Positions 27,843 to 41,842 of a stretch of 64,000 nucleotides of DNA are shown piece after piece (positions within the stretch are counted from its first letter, which is position 1; each line of letters starts with the position of its first letter). The stretch lies in assembly GCF_030440535.1 (NCBI RefSeq), contig NZ_CP047117.1, positions 1,550,001-1,614,000 of the forward strand, read 5' to 3'. Both the position numbers and the translations under genes were made by a program. The notes under the pieces were generated by a model. The model was given only the letters and a program-made list of their open reading frames with translations, made no database searches and had not been told where the DNA came from. The stretch comes from Corynebacterium capitovis DSM 44611 (GTDB taxonomy: Bacteria > Actinomycetota > Actinomycetes > Mycobacteriales > Mycobacteriaceae).

Positions 27843-29924
27843 ATGTCTGATCTCCTCACCGCCCTGCGCGCCATGACCGACGATGAACTTCGCGCAGTCC
27901 TATCAGCCCGCCCCGACGTCACGGTGCCCACCCCACCGTCGCTCGCTTCCCTGGCCACTCGACTCTCACTACCCGGTTCTGTGGCCCGAGTAGTACGCGC
28001 GCTCAACGCTGGGGAACTTGCCGTCTTAGAGGCGGCCGGTGACGCGGGAGCCGAGTTGGAGCCTATCGACATCGGGCTCCTGGCGCACCTCCCCCTCGAT
28101 GTCGCCGGGGCCGTGCGATCACTTAGGGAAAAAGCGCTTCTTTACGGGCCCGACGACGCTCTTCGTTGTTCCCCCGGCGCTCTTGCCACCCTCCCCGCAG
28201 GCTGGCGGGTTCTCGATCCGGTCCCTCCCGACGTCGAAGAGAAGGTCGCGCAGTTAGGGCCCCGCGAACGTCAGGTGCTCGATACTCTTGCTTCCTCCGG
28301 CGGGATCGGTACGACTCGGGCAGCGGCCGCGGACGCGGACCCTCGGGGACCCATCCCCCAACTTCTCGAGCGCGGTTTGCTCGTGCGCGTCGACGAGCGC
28401 ACCGTACGCCTGCCTCGCCCGGTGCGCGAGACGCTAGGAGGAATGACCCCGCGTGTCTATCCTGTCATCCCGCCGGATGGGCGCAGCGCCACCGAAGACC
28501 CCGCGGTGGATTCGGTGGCAGCCGACCACGGCCTCGATGCCGTGCGGCGCATGCGTCAACTCCTCACGGCGCTGTTTGCGTCACCGGTGCCGCTGAATAA
28601 GGACGGTTCGGTTGGGCTCAGGGCGGTGGCGTCGCTAAGCAAAGCCCTGGGTTTTGACCCGTCTTTCATCATCACGGTGGGAGAATCGGCGGGTGTGGTC
28701 GGCCGTGGCAATGTCGATGGCACCGACGTGCTAGCCGCGACCCGCGACGCGCCCGCCTGGCTCGATTCGCCACTCGCCGCCCAATGGTCGACACTCCTCA
28801 CCGGGTGGCTCGCATCCCCCTGGCAACGAAGCGCCGAGCAGCGATTGCTCTCTAAGGAGACGCACCGGCCCGAGGTGCGCACGCCGCGCTCTATTGTCGT
28901 GCGCTGCGCCTCAGAGGCACTGATGCCCACCCTGCTGTACAGGTTTCCCGTTGCCGCTGCAGGGATGACCTCGCACTTCATCGAGGACGTCGTCGAGGAG
29001 GGGCGCATGATCGGCGCGCTCGGCAATGGTCTCCCCTCCTCTCCCCTGGCGGCTGTGCTTAACGGCGAGGATGTCACCCGGGCAGCGGCAGCACTCGTTC
29101 CCGCGGAGGTTGATGCCGTCATCGCCCAGGCGGATATGACAATCCTTGCCCCCGGCCCCATGCCACCTGAGATGGCTCGCGTCTTAGAGTTATTCGCTGA
29201 CCTCGAGTCACCGGGCCTGGCTAGCGTCTACCGGGTCACCCACGAGTCCGTCCGGCGCGCTTTGAATGCCGGCACGACGGCTGCAGAGCTCCATTCGTGG
29301 CTCGCGCGCTATGTCGACGGCGAGGTTCCCCCCGCCATGAGCTTTCTTATCGACGACACCGCGCGCCACCACGGTGCCACCCGAGCCGGCGCCGCCGCAA
29401 GCTACATCCACAGCGAGGACCCCGCCCTTATCGCTCTAGCTGCACAGCGCGTCTCCTCGCTGCGCGTCATCGCGCCCACGGTCGCGATCTCCTTGCTTGG
29501 CCTCCCCGCCCTCATGCGCGAGCTTCGCGGGGTGGGCCTCCAACCAAGCGCCGAGGATTTCACGGGCGCGCGCATTGACATGGCCCCCGAACCGCGTCTG
29601 GTCGCGGCGACGCCGTCCCGCCTGCCCTCCCCCCACGGTGTCTCCCCCGCGCACCTGGAGGAGATCGTGCGCGCCGTCCGGACGGCGGATGCCACTGGGG
29701 CAACGGAAACTGAAGAAAATGACAGCATGTTGTCTACGCTGCGCGCTGCCGTTCGCGCGCGACGGCACGTCGCAATCGGCTTCGTCGATGCCCAGGGACG
29801 TTCAAAGACCCTTACTGCTCTTCCCCTCTCGGCTACGTCTGGGCAGGTGGATGTGCTTGAAGAGTCCACAAACAGCGTGGTCCGCATCTCGCTGCCCCGC
29901 GTCACCCACGTACTGCTAGCCTAG
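27843..29924 (+). CDS. Helicase-associated protein (Rv0862c-like, XPB/Ssl2 N-terminal-like domains)
   Basis: This is a 693-residue soluble protein resembling the actinobacterial family encoded next to the XPB-type helicase (Rv0862c-like). It has winged-helix-like stretches (LGPRERQVLDTLASSGGIGTTRAAA) in the N-terminal half and the helicase C-terminal-associated region (MTILAPGPMPPEMARVLELF; VYRVTHESVRRALNAGTTAAELHSWL) in the second half. No Walker motifs are seen, so it is not itself a helicase. The ATG lacks a clear ribosome-binding site. It heads an operon that reaches xpb after two ABC transporter genes. Confidence 0.8.
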   Translation: MSDLLTALRAMTDDELRAVLSARPDVTVPTPPSLASLATRLSLPGSVARVVRALNAGELAVLEAAGDAGAELEPIDIGLLAHLPLDVAGAVRSLREKALLYGPDDALRCSPGALATLPAGWRVLDPVPPDVEEKVAQLGPRERQVLDTLASSGGIGTTRAAAADADPRGPIPQLLERGLLVRVDERTVRLPRPVRETLGGMTPRVYPVIPPDGRSATEDPAVDSVAADHGLDAVRRMRQLLTALFASPVPLNKDGSVGLRAVASLSKALGFDPSFIITVGESAGVVGRGNVDGTDVLAATRDAPAWLDSPLAAQWSTLLTGWLASPWQRSAEQRLLSKETHRPEVRTPRSIVVRCASEALMPTLLYRFPVAAAGMTSHFIEDVVEEGRMIGALGNGLPSSPLAAVLNGEDVTRAAAALVPAEVDAVIAQADMTILAPGPMPPEMARVLELFADLESPGLASVYRVTHESVRRALNAGTTAAELHSWLARYVDGEVPPAMSFLIDDTARHHGATRAGAAASYIHSEDPALIALAAQRVSSLRVIAPTVAISLLGLPALMRELRGVGLQPSAEDFTGARIDMAPEPRLVAATPSRLPSPHGVSPAHLEEIVRAVRTADATGATETEENDSMLSTLRAAVRARRHVAIGFVDAQGRSKTLTALPLSATSGQVDVLEESTNSVVRISLPRVTHVLLA

Positions 29925-29929
29925 GGCGC

Positions 29930-30811
29930 GTGCCCTCCTTAGACATTGTCAGCCTGTATAAGCGCTTCGGCGATAACCAGGCACTCAATGGAATGAGCCT
30001 GACCGTCCACCCCGGTGAAATCTACGGCTTCGTCGGCTCCAACGGCGCCGGCAAGTCCACCACCATGCGCATCGCCATGGGAGTCCTCGCCACGGATAGC
30101 GGCGAGGTTCTCTTCGATGGGGCCCCGCTTGACGACGACTCGCGTCGCCGCATCGGGTACATGCCCGAAGAGCGCGGGCTGTACGGCAAGGAAAAGGTCC
30201 TTGAGCAGCTCGTCTTCCTGGCCAGGCTGAACGGGCTGGCGCGCGACGACGCTGTCCGCAGCGGGACGCGCCTGCTGGAAGAGCTGGGGCTCGGCGAGCG
30301 CCTCCAGGACAAGGTCGACGATCTCTCCCTCGGCAATCAACAGCGCGTGCAGCTGGCCGCTAGCCTCATTCACGACCCCGACGTTTTGATCCTCGACGAG
30401 CCCTTCTCCGGCCTCGATCCCGTCGCGGTCGATGTCATGAGCACGATGCTCACCCGCCGCGCGCGCGAGCATGGCGTCCCCGTCATCTTTTCCTCACACC
30501 AACTCGACTTGGTGCAGCGGTTGTGCGACCGTGTCGGGATCGTGGCTCGCGGCCGCGTGGTGGCCGAAGGAACCGTCGACGAGTTACGGCAGGGCGGGCC
30601 CGTGCGCTTCCGGGTGGCGACCGCTGCCCGCGACTGGCTGCCTGAGGGTGCTCGGCTTGTCGAGGACACAGCAACGCACGTCGTTGTCGAAACCGAGCAG
30701 GCGAGCGACGACCAGCGAATCCTGCGCGCCGCTCTGGATGCGGGTGAGGTCCACGAGTTCTCCCGCGTTGTGCCTGACCTGTCCGAACTCTTTAAGGAGG
30801 CAGTGGCGTGA
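29930..30811 (+). CDS. ABC transporter ATP-binding protein (NatA-like)
   Basis: This is a 293-residue nucleotide-binding subunit with Walker A GSNGAGKST, signature LSLGNQQR, Walker B VLILDEPFSGLDP and the switch histidine in IFSSHQLDL. The C-terminal 70 residues resemble the domain found in NatA/EcsA-type exporters. It starts at GTG five bases after the preceding stop and overlaps the permease start by four bases. Together with that permease it forms an export pump of unknown substrate; drug, ion or peptide export is possible. Confidence 0.92.
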   Translation: MPSLDIVSLYKRFGDNQALNGMSLTVHPGEIYGFVGSNGAGKSTTMRIAMGVLATDSGEVLFDGAPLDDDSRRRIGYMPEERGLYGKEKVLEQLVFLARLNGLARDDAVRSGTRLLEELGLGERLQDKVDDLSLGNQQRVQLAASLIHDPDVLILDEPFSGLDPVAVDVMSTMLTRRAREHGVPVIFSSHQLDLVQRLCDRVGIVARGRVVAEGTVDELRQGGPVRFRVATAARDWLPEGARLVEDTATHVVVETEQASDDQRILRAALDAGEVHEFSRVVPDLSELFKEAVA

Positions 30812-31992
30812 CCCGCCCCTACTCACCTGTGCACACAATTGCCCTGACTGCGGCGCGGGAAATTCACGTCGTCGCCCGCCTCAAGTCGGTGTGGTTCACC
30901 GTCGCCCTTCTGCTCATCGGCATCGTGGGGATCATCGGCGTCATCGGGTGGAAGGCCAACTCTGAGGAGTCGGACTCCGCCCCCGTGGTCGCTACCGTGG
31001 GCCTACCCGCCTCGGCCTTTGACGGGTCCGGGCTCGAGCCACGCGACGCCCCCGACCGTAGTGCCGCCGAGCAGCTGGTCCGCGACGGGGACGTCGAGGC
31101 CGCCGTCGTCGCCTCCCCCTCGGGGTGGGAGTTGGTGGACGATGGCGCCGAAGCGTCGTCAAGCATCTATGCCCACGTGAACCAGGCCGCGTCGTTCTAC
31201 TCCACAACCGCCGCCCTAAGCGCTCTCGGTGTGTCCCCGGCCGACTTCGCCGCGGCCTCGCCTAATACAACGGTGACGTTGGTGGATCTGTCGGCCGACG
31301 CGGACACGACCGATGCCGACTTTACCCGTCTCGGCTTGGTCTTCGCCGCGCTGATAATCATCATGTTCACCGTGGTGCTCTTCGCGGCGAATGTCGGCAG
31401 CCGCGTCACCGTGGAAAAGTCCTCCCGCGTGGTTGAGCTCGTACTCGCCTCGGTGAAGCCCCGCGACTTTCTCGCCGGGAAACTGCTTGGGGCGATTGCC
31501 ATCGGATTCGCCACCACGCTCCTTGTTATCGGGGCTGGTTCGGTCGCGCTGGCGGTCACGGGGCTGGCCAGCGACATATCCTTCGACTGGGGCATAGTCC
31601 CGGTGCTTTTGGGGGCGTGGCTAGCAGCCATGCTGTTCTTCGGCGCTCTCTACGCAGCAGCGGGTGCGCTGGTCCAGCGCAGCGAGGACCTCCAATCAAC
31701 ACAGATGCCGGTTCTTCTCCTGCTGATGGCCACGATGTACATCCCGCTGCTGGGGTGGCTTCATACCTCCGAGACGTGGATGCAGGTGGCCAGCTGGATC
31801 CCGCCGTTTTCCATCTTCGCCGCCCCGCTGACGTATGCCGCGGGGAACTTCTCGGCGGTAAAGCTCGCTGCCTCTTTTGCCCTTGCGCTCGTCGCGACGG
31901 CCGGCGTGGTCTGGCTGGCAGGGAGAATCTACAAGAATTCGATTCTAAACAACGGCCGCAAGATGTCGTGGCTCAAGGCCGCCGCCGCGTAG
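30808..31992 (+). CDS. ABC-2 type transporter permease (NatB-like)
   Basis: This 394-residue membrane protein has one N-terminal helix (VWFTVALLLIGIVGIIGVIGW), an external domain of about 130 residues, then a bundle of five helices, the layout of NatB/ABC-2 permeases. The segment VEKSSRVVELVLASVKPRDFLAGKLLG is the typical coupling region. The GTG start lies in the stop of the ATPase gene (GTGA). It ends 22 bases before xpb, so the transporter pair is embedded in the helicase operon. Confidence 0.9.
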   Translation: MTRPYSPVHTIALTAAREIHVVARLKSVWFTVALLLIGIVGIIGVIGWKANSEESDSAPVVATVGLPASAFDGSGLEPRDAPDRSAAEQLVRDGDVEAAVVASPSGWELVDDGAEASSSIYAHVNQAASFYSTTAALSALGVSPADFAAASPNTTVTLVDLSADADTTDADFTRLGLVFAALIIIMFTVVLFAANVGSRVTVEKSSRVVELVLASVKPRDFLAGKLLGAIAIGFATTLLVIGAGSVALAVTGLASDISFDWGIVPVLLGAWLAAMLFFGALYAAAGALVQRSEDLQSTQMPVLLLLMATMYIPLLGWLHTSETWMQVASWIPPFSIFAAPLTYAAGNFSAVKLAASFALALVATAGVVWLAGRIYKNSILNNGRKMSWLKAAAA

Positions 31993-32014
31993 AGGCGGCG
32001 TAAAGTCGGTGCTC

Positions 32015-33649
32015 ATGCCCGACGGCCCCCTCATCGTCCAATCCGACCAGACAGTTCTTCTCGACGTCGCCCATCCGCTCTCGGGAGAAGCCCGCGCCGC
32101 GCTGGCGCCCTTTGCCGAGTTAGAGCGCGCCCCCGAGCACATTCATACGTATCGGATTACGCCGCTGGCGTTGTGGAACGCCCGCGCGGCCGGGTTCGAC
32201 GCCGAAACCGCCGTCGACGTCCTCGAGCGCTTCTCCCGTTTCCCCGTGCCGCAGAACGTGCTTATTGACGTCGCCGAAACAATGGCCCGCTACGGCCGAG
32301 TCCGCCTGCACAACCACCCGGCGCACGGGTTGATTCTGGAGGCGGACGAGGCCGCAATCCTCACCGAGGTCTCGCGCAACAAGAAAATCGCCCCCTTGGT
32401 GGGGGCTCCCATTGACGAGCTCACGCTCCCCGTCCACCCGTCCGAGCGCGGACGGATCAAGCAAGAGCTCACCAGGCTCGGGTGGCCCGCCGAGGACCTC
32501 GCCGGTTACGTCGACGGCGAAGCCCACCCCGTCGCTTTGACCGAGGACGGGTGGAGCGTTCGCGACTACCAGGCCCAGGCTACGGAGTCCTTCTGGGCCG
32601 GGGGCTCTGGGGTGGTCGTCTTGCCCTGCGGCGCGGGAAAGACCATCGTCGGGGCGGCCGCCATGGCGCAGGCCCAGACAACGACGCTCATCTTGGTCAC
32701 CAACACGGTAGCGGGGCGACAATGGCGCGACGAGCTGCTGCGACGAACGACCCTTACCCCCGCAGAGATCGGGGAATATTCGGGAGAGCGCAAGGAAATT
32801 CGACCTATCACCATCGCCACGTACCAGGTAGTCACCCGCAAGACGAAGGGTGAGTACCGCGCCCTGGAACTGCTTGACGCCCGGGACTGGGGCTTGATTA
32901 TTTACGACGAAGTGCACCTCCTGCCCGCGCCCGTGTTCCGGATGGCCGCGGATCTGCAGTCCCGTCGCCGTCTCGGCCTGACGGCGACCCTCGTGCGCGA
33001 GGACGGGCGGGAGAACGACGTGTTCTCCCTGATCGGCCCCAAACGCTATGACGCGCCGTGGAAAGAGCTCGAGGCAGCGGGGTTTATCGCCACGGCGGAG
33101 TGCGTCGAGGTCCGCACGCAGCTCGACGCCGAGGAGCGTCTCGCCTACGCCACGGCGGAAACGCGAGAGCGCTACCGCATCGCGGCGACGAGTGAGGGGA
33201 AGCTGGGCGTCGTCGAGAAGCTGCTGGAGCGTCACCGCGGCCGACAGGTTCTTATTATTGGCGCCTACCTCGAACAGATCGAACTCATCGCGGAGCGGAT
33301 TGGGGCCCCGCTCGTTCACGGCAAGACGAGCACAAGGAAGCGCGAAGAGGCCTTCGCGGCGTTCCGAGCCGGCGAGCTGGACGTCCTCGTCGTATCGAAG
33401 GTGGCGAATTTCTCCATCGACCTGCCGGAGGCGTCGGTGGGAATTCAGGTGTCGGGCACGTTTGGCTCCCGCCAAGAGGAGGCCCAGCGTCTCGGCAGGC
33501 TGCTGCGCCCCAAGGCTGAGGGCGGCGAGGCCCTGTTCTACACCGTTGTTGCCCGCGATACGCTCGACGCCGAGTACGCCCGTCACCGCCAGCGTTTCCT
33601 CGCTGAGCAGGGTTACGCCTACCGGCTTGTGGACGAAGCTGACCTATAA
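32015..33649 (+). CDS. XPB-type DNA repair helicase
   Basis: This is a 544-residue superfamily 2 3'-to-5' DNA helicase of the bacterial XPB group. Motif I is LPCGAGKT, the DEVH box is IIYDEVHLL, the RED motif is in LTATLVREDGRE, and motif VI is EEAQRLGRLLRP. The N-terminal damage-recognition-like domain covers residues 1-180. The ATG at MPDGPL is favoured; a GTG two codons earlier is possible. The best-known actinobacterial relative is mycobacterial XPB/Ercc3. A repair or transcription-coupled role is inferred. Confidence 0.92.
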   Translation: MPDGPLIVQSDQTVLLDVAHPLSGEARAALAPFAELERAPEHIHTYRITPLALWNARAAGFDAETAVDVLERFSRFPVPQNVLIDVAETMARYGRVRLHNHPAHGLILEADEAAILTEVSRNKKIAPLVGAPIDELTLPVHPSERGRIKQELTRLGWPAEDLAGYVDGEAHPVALTEDGWSVRDYQAQATESFWAGGSGVVVLPCGAGKTIVGAAAMAQAQTTTLILVTNTVAGRQWRDELLRRTTLTPAEIGEYSGERKEIRPITIATYQVVTRKTKGEYRALELLDARDWGLIIYDEVHLLPAPVFRMAADLQSRRRLGLTATLVREDGRENDVFSLIGPKRYDAPWKELEAAGFIATAECVEVRTQLDAEERLAYATAETRERYRIAATSEGKLGVVEKLLERHRGRQVLIIGAYLEQIELIAERIGAPLVHGKTSTRKREEAFAAFRAGELDVLVVSKVANFSIDLPEASVGIQVSGTFGSRQEEAQRLGRLLRPKAEGGEALFYTVVARDTLDAEYARHRQRFLAEQGYAYRLVDEADL

Positions 33650-33659
33650 CATTGGCGCC

Positions 33660-34301
33660 ATGAGCGAGATGAAAGTGTTCCGGTTCGCGGTCGACGAGGC
33701 TTACGCAAAGCAGCACAACGAGCTGCTCCACGACACCCGCCGGCTAGTCATCTCCGCGGTCTGCGTTTTCGCGCTCTCGCTTGCGGGCGCGGCCGCCGCC
33801 TGGTTCCTCGTCGACGCGTCGTCTCCCATGCGCCTTTTGGCCACCGTTGGCCTCGCCTTGTTCGGCCTCCTGATGCTCGTGGTTGGCTTCCTCATCCCCC
33901 GCTCCATGGGCACAGCGCAGTCGCTTTACGACGCCCACCCGCTCGCCCCCGCCATCGTCGCCGAGGACCGCGGCACGTCGTTGACCCTGTTGGCGCTCGT
34001 CAATACGAACGCCGACCCCTCCCGCCGGCCGCGTTGGGCGGTGACGGCGCAAGACGTGGGAAACCTCCCCGGCCCGCATGACGTCGGTACTCGCGTCCCG
34101 GTTGTCGCCGTGGGCGGGCAACGATCGGCGCAGGATCGCGACACGTGGAACATCGTGACGCCGATGCCTATCGCATGGGGCACACCGGACGCTGCCGTTA
34201 TCGACGCTGCTGTTCGCGCAGTTCCCCCAGAGCAGTGGGCCACTCTTGAGAGCTGCCGGGACCGCGTGGACGAGGCTCGAGAAGGACTCGTCATGGTGTG
34301 A
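33660..34301 (+). CDS. DUF3239-type membrane protein
   Basis: This is a 213-residue protein with two N-terminal transmembrane helices (LVISAVCVFALSLAGAAAAWFLV and LLATVGLALFGLLMLVVGFLI) and a soluble C-terminal domain. The first 25 residues (MKVFRFAVDEAYAKQHNELLHDTRR) match what I recall of the corynebacterial DUF3239 family. The ATG follows xpb by ten bases, so it is the last gene of the operon. Function is unknown. Confidence 0.72.
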   Translation: MSEMKVFRFAVDEAYAKQHNELLHDTRRLVISAVCVFALSLAGAAAAWFLVDASSPMRLLATVGLALFGLLMLVVGFLIPRSMGTAQSLYDAHPLAPAIVAEDRGTSLTLLALVNTNADPSRRPRWAVTAQDVGNLPGPHDVGTRVPVVAVGGQRSAQDRDTWNIVTPMPIAWGTPDAAVIDAAVRAVPPEQWATLESCRDRVDEAREGLVMV

Positions 34302-34321
34302 CCGGGGTCACTCCCCCGGGG
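34302..34321 (+). terminator. Possible terminator of the xpb operon
   Basis: CCGGGG and CCCCGG pair around a TCACTC loop directly after the DUF3239 stop, followed by AAAATATTCC rather than a T-run. A weak terminator or mRNA-end hairpin. Confidence 0.4.
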
Positions 34322-34344
34322 AAAATATTCCTGGTATCACCTCA

Positions 34345-34373
34345 TTGACACCGTTCGTCGATTAATTTAGTTT
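34345..34373 (+). promoter_or_regulatory. Promoter of the YhgE/Pip gene
   Basis: TTGACA (34345-34350) and TAGTTT (34368-34373) have a 17-base spacer. This is a strong sigma-A-like promoter 74 bases before the TTG start. Confidence 0.65.
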
Positions 34374-34446
34374 CCTAAGCAAAAACCGACCGTCCCTCAA
34401 AGCCCGATTATGGGTGCGGGGAGGTCCGATGTGAAAGGAAACGTCT

Positions 34447-36519
34447 TTGTCGACGGCCACACCATCTCGCCTCAGGAGGGCTCTCAACTGGCGGCCCGCC
34501 AGCCTGCTCGCCCGCATCCTCGTCGTCCTCGCGCTCGTCATCCCCCTGCTCATCTCCGCAACGTTTATGTGGGCGCTGTGGGACCCGAGCAAGACCCTGC
34601 CCCGCGTCCCCCTCGCCATTGTGAACGAGGACAAGGGCGCCGAGAGCGATGGCGAGTTCCGCGTCGTGGGTGACGAGGTGGTCAAGGGTCTCGTGGACAC
34701 CTCCTACCTCAACTTCACGGAGGTCTCGGCGGATGAGGCCTCCATCGGCCTCATCAAGGGTGACTACCTGTTCGTGGTCACAATCCCGGAGGACTTCTCC
34801 GCCGATACGGTCTCCCTCATCTCGGACAACCCCGCCCAATCCGAAATCCGCGTCGACTACAACGACTACGGCGGGTCCAACGGCAAGGTCCTGACCGCCG
34901 CGCTCATTCCAGAGCTGCAGGCAGAAGTCTCCGCCAAGATCTCCGAGACCTACGCCACCCAGACCTTGACGGGCTTGAACCAACTTGGTGACGGCATCCG
35001 CCGCGCATCCGACGGCGCCGGGCAGCTCGACGACGGCGTCGGTCAACTCCAAGACGGCGCTGGTCGCGCGGTGGACGGAATCAACCAGCTGGGTAGTGGC
35101 GCGACCCAGCTCAACGACGGTGCAGCCCAGCTTAACGACGGCGCGGGCGAACTCAACACGGGTGCCAAGCGCCTCGAGGACGGGGCGGGCCAGCTTGCCG
35201 ACGGCCTGCTGACCCTGAAGGACGGGACGGGACAGCTCGGTGACGGCGCCGCCCAGATCGACGCCGGAGTCCAGCAGCTCACGGGCACCCTCATTCCCGT
35301 TCTGGAGCAGGTGCAGAGCGTCGTCACGCAGGTACAGCCGGTCATCGACACTCTCTACGCCACGGGCCTGACTGCGCAGACGGATCAGCTGCGGAATTCG
35401 CTCGCACGCTTCGACCCCGCCAACCAGGGCAACATGGTCAACGATCTCAACCGTCTGCGCGACGGCACAGCACAGTTGAGCTACAACCTGAATAGTCCGG
35501 ACGCGCCGTACCTCAGCGGCGTGAACCGCCTCATCGACGGCTCCCAGCAGCTCGCTAACGGCTCCACCGAGCTCCGCGCGGGCACGGACCGCCTCCTCAC
35601 CGGCACCTCGCAGCTCAAAGACGGAACCGCGCGCCTTACCGACGGCACCTCGCAGCTAGCCGACGGTGGATCACAGCTCACAGACGGCATCGGAAAGCTC
35701 AAGGACGGGTCCACGGAGCTGCGAACCAAGCTCGACGAGGGAGCCGAGAAAGCCCCCACCGTCAGCCAGCTCCCCGCATCCGCTCACCAGATGGCCGTCC
35801 CGATCGTCTTCAACGAGGCCAACCTCCACCCGACGCAGGCTCTCGTCGACGAGTCCAACCCGACCGTCAAGACCATCGAAAGTGGTATCTCTCTCATCGT
35901 CATCATCGTCTTCGGCTACCTCATCATGGCGGTGCTCTCCGCACTGCTCCCTCACGCCGTGGGTCGCCGCGCGAACAGCCGGACCGGCATCGGACCCGTC
36001 TTGCGGGCGTTCGGCCTCATCTTCCTGATCAACCTTGGCATCATGGCTGTATTCACGGCGATTGCTATCCTCACTGGGTGGCGCCCAGACAACTGGGGCG
36101 CCATGGCAGCCGTCGTCGGCTTGATCGCCCTCAACGGCGCGGCCCTGTTCCAATTCTTCCGGGTCCTCTTCGGCCGGCTCGTTGGCGGACTGTTCTCGGT
36201 GGGCTTCTTCACGCTTGGCCTGTTTGTCTTCGGCGGCGTGTGGCCACTGCCCACGATCCCCACCCCACTGCAGTTCTTCCACCGCATCCACCCGATGAGC
36301 TACGCGCGCGACGCATTCATGAGGGCAACGGACGGGCTTTACGACGCCGCGTTTTGGACCGGACTTATCGTCCTTCTCGCGTCGGCACTCCTTGCGGTCA
36401 TCCTCTCGGCGGTTATCTACAAGGCGCGCCGCGATACAGCAGAGGAACTCGTTGACGGACACACCCCGGCCCACAGGGAACGACTCGGCGAAGAACCGTT
36501 CGCCTCGATCACGAACTAG
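34447..36519 (+). CDS. YhgE/Pip-domain membrane protein (TTG start)
   Basis: This 690-residue protein has one N-terminal helix (LLARILVVLALVIPLLISATFMW), a large external region, and five C-terminal helices ending with a short cytoplasmic tail. The external region contains two runs of an 'L-x-D-G' repeat (GQLDDGVGQLQDGAG and many relatives, about residues 180-290 and 335-430) that form long coiled coils, as in the phage-infection protein family and the EsaA-type accessory proteins of type VII secretion. An in-frame TGA just upstream excludes an earlier start, and AAAGGA sits six bases before the TTG. Its exact role is unknown. Confidence 0.88.
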   Translation: MSTATPSRLRRALNWRPASLLARILVVLALVIPLLISATFMWALWDPSKTLPRVPLAIVNEDKGAESDGEFRVVGDEVVKGLVDTSYLNFTEVSADEASIGLIKGDYLFVVTIPEDFSADTVSLISDNPAQSEIRVDYNDYGGSNGKVLTAALIPELQAEVSAKISETYATQTLTGLNQLGDGIRRASDGAGQLDDGVGQLQDGAGRAVDGINQLGSGATQLNDGAAQLNDGAGELNTGAKRLEDGAGQLADGLLTLKDGTGQLGDGAAQIDAGVQQLTGTLIPVLEQVQSVVTQVQPVIDTLYATGLTAQTDQLRNSLARFDPANQGNMVNDLNRLRDGTAQLSYNLNSPDAPYLSGVNRLIDGSQQLANGSTELRAGTDRLLTGTSQLKDGTARLTDGTSQLADGGSQLTDGIGKLKDGSTELRTKLDEGAEKAPTVSQLPASAHQMAVPIVFNEANLHPTQALVDESNPTVKTIESGISLIVIIVFGYLIMAVLSALLPHAVGRRANSRTGIGPVLRAFGLIFLINLGIMAVFTAIAILTGWRPDNWGAMAAVVGLIALNGAALFQFFRVLFGRLVGGLFSVGFFTLGLFVFGGVWPLPTIPTPLQFFHRIHPMSYARDAFMRATDGLYDAAFWTGLIVLLASALLAVILSAVIYKARRDTAEELVDGHTPAHRERLGEEPFASITN

Positions 36520-36532
36520 ACCGGAGAACGCA

Positions 36533-36566
36533 AAAAAGGGGCGCCTTGGTGGGGGCGCCCCTTTTT
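36533..36566. terminator. Bidirectional terminator between the YhgE/Pip gene and the rRNA operon
   Basis: AAAAAGGGGCGCC and GGCGCCCCTTTTT form a 13-bp stem with A-runs before and T-runs after on both strands. It serves the plus-strand gene and the convergent rRNA operon. Confidence 0.93.
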
Positions 36567-36582
36567 GTGTTGTTGAGTTGTT

Positions 36583-36702
36583 GGTCGGCGGTAACTTACT
36601 CTCCCACCCCCTCCCGGGGGCAGTACCATCAGCGCGGGCGGGCTTAGCTTCCGGGTTCGGAATGGGTCCGGGCGTGTCCCCGCCGCTATTGACCACCGAC
36701 AC
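36583..36702 (-). rRNA. rrf: 5S ribosomal RNA
   Basis: A 120-base 5S gene is read on the minus strand. It contains the conserved blocks CCATTCCGAACCCGGAAG and CTGATGGTACTGC, with complementary ends (GTCGGTGGTC against GTTACCGCCGAC). It is the last gene of the operon, about 100 bases downstream of 23S. End coordinates are within a few bases. Confidence 0.93.
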
Positions 36703-36740
36703 ATTTTTTTGTTGTTGGGCGCCCCGTGGCCGGGGGGTGT

Positions 36741-36774
36741 GGTGTGTCAGATACTGCATAGTGGACGCGGGTAC
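36741..36774 (-). other. 3' arm of the 23S precursor processing stem
   Basis: This segment is complementary over about 33 positions, with a few mismatches and G-U pairs, to 39951-39982 on the other side of 23S. The shared core is CTATAGTGGACGCG-like (here CTGCATAGTGGACGCG). In the transcript the two arms would enclose the whole 23S rRNA in a long duplex cut by RNase III. Confidence 0.75.
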
Positions 36775-36805
36775 GACACCTTTGTGGTGTGTGTTTCGTG
36801 TGCGG

Positions 36806-41842
<5,037 letters not shown>

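Noticed and set aside
34408-35052. 214-residue minus-strand frame opposite the YhgE/Pip gene
   Set aside because: Antisense shadow of the TTG-started plus-strand gene; Val/Gly/Asp-rich and without recognisable family features.
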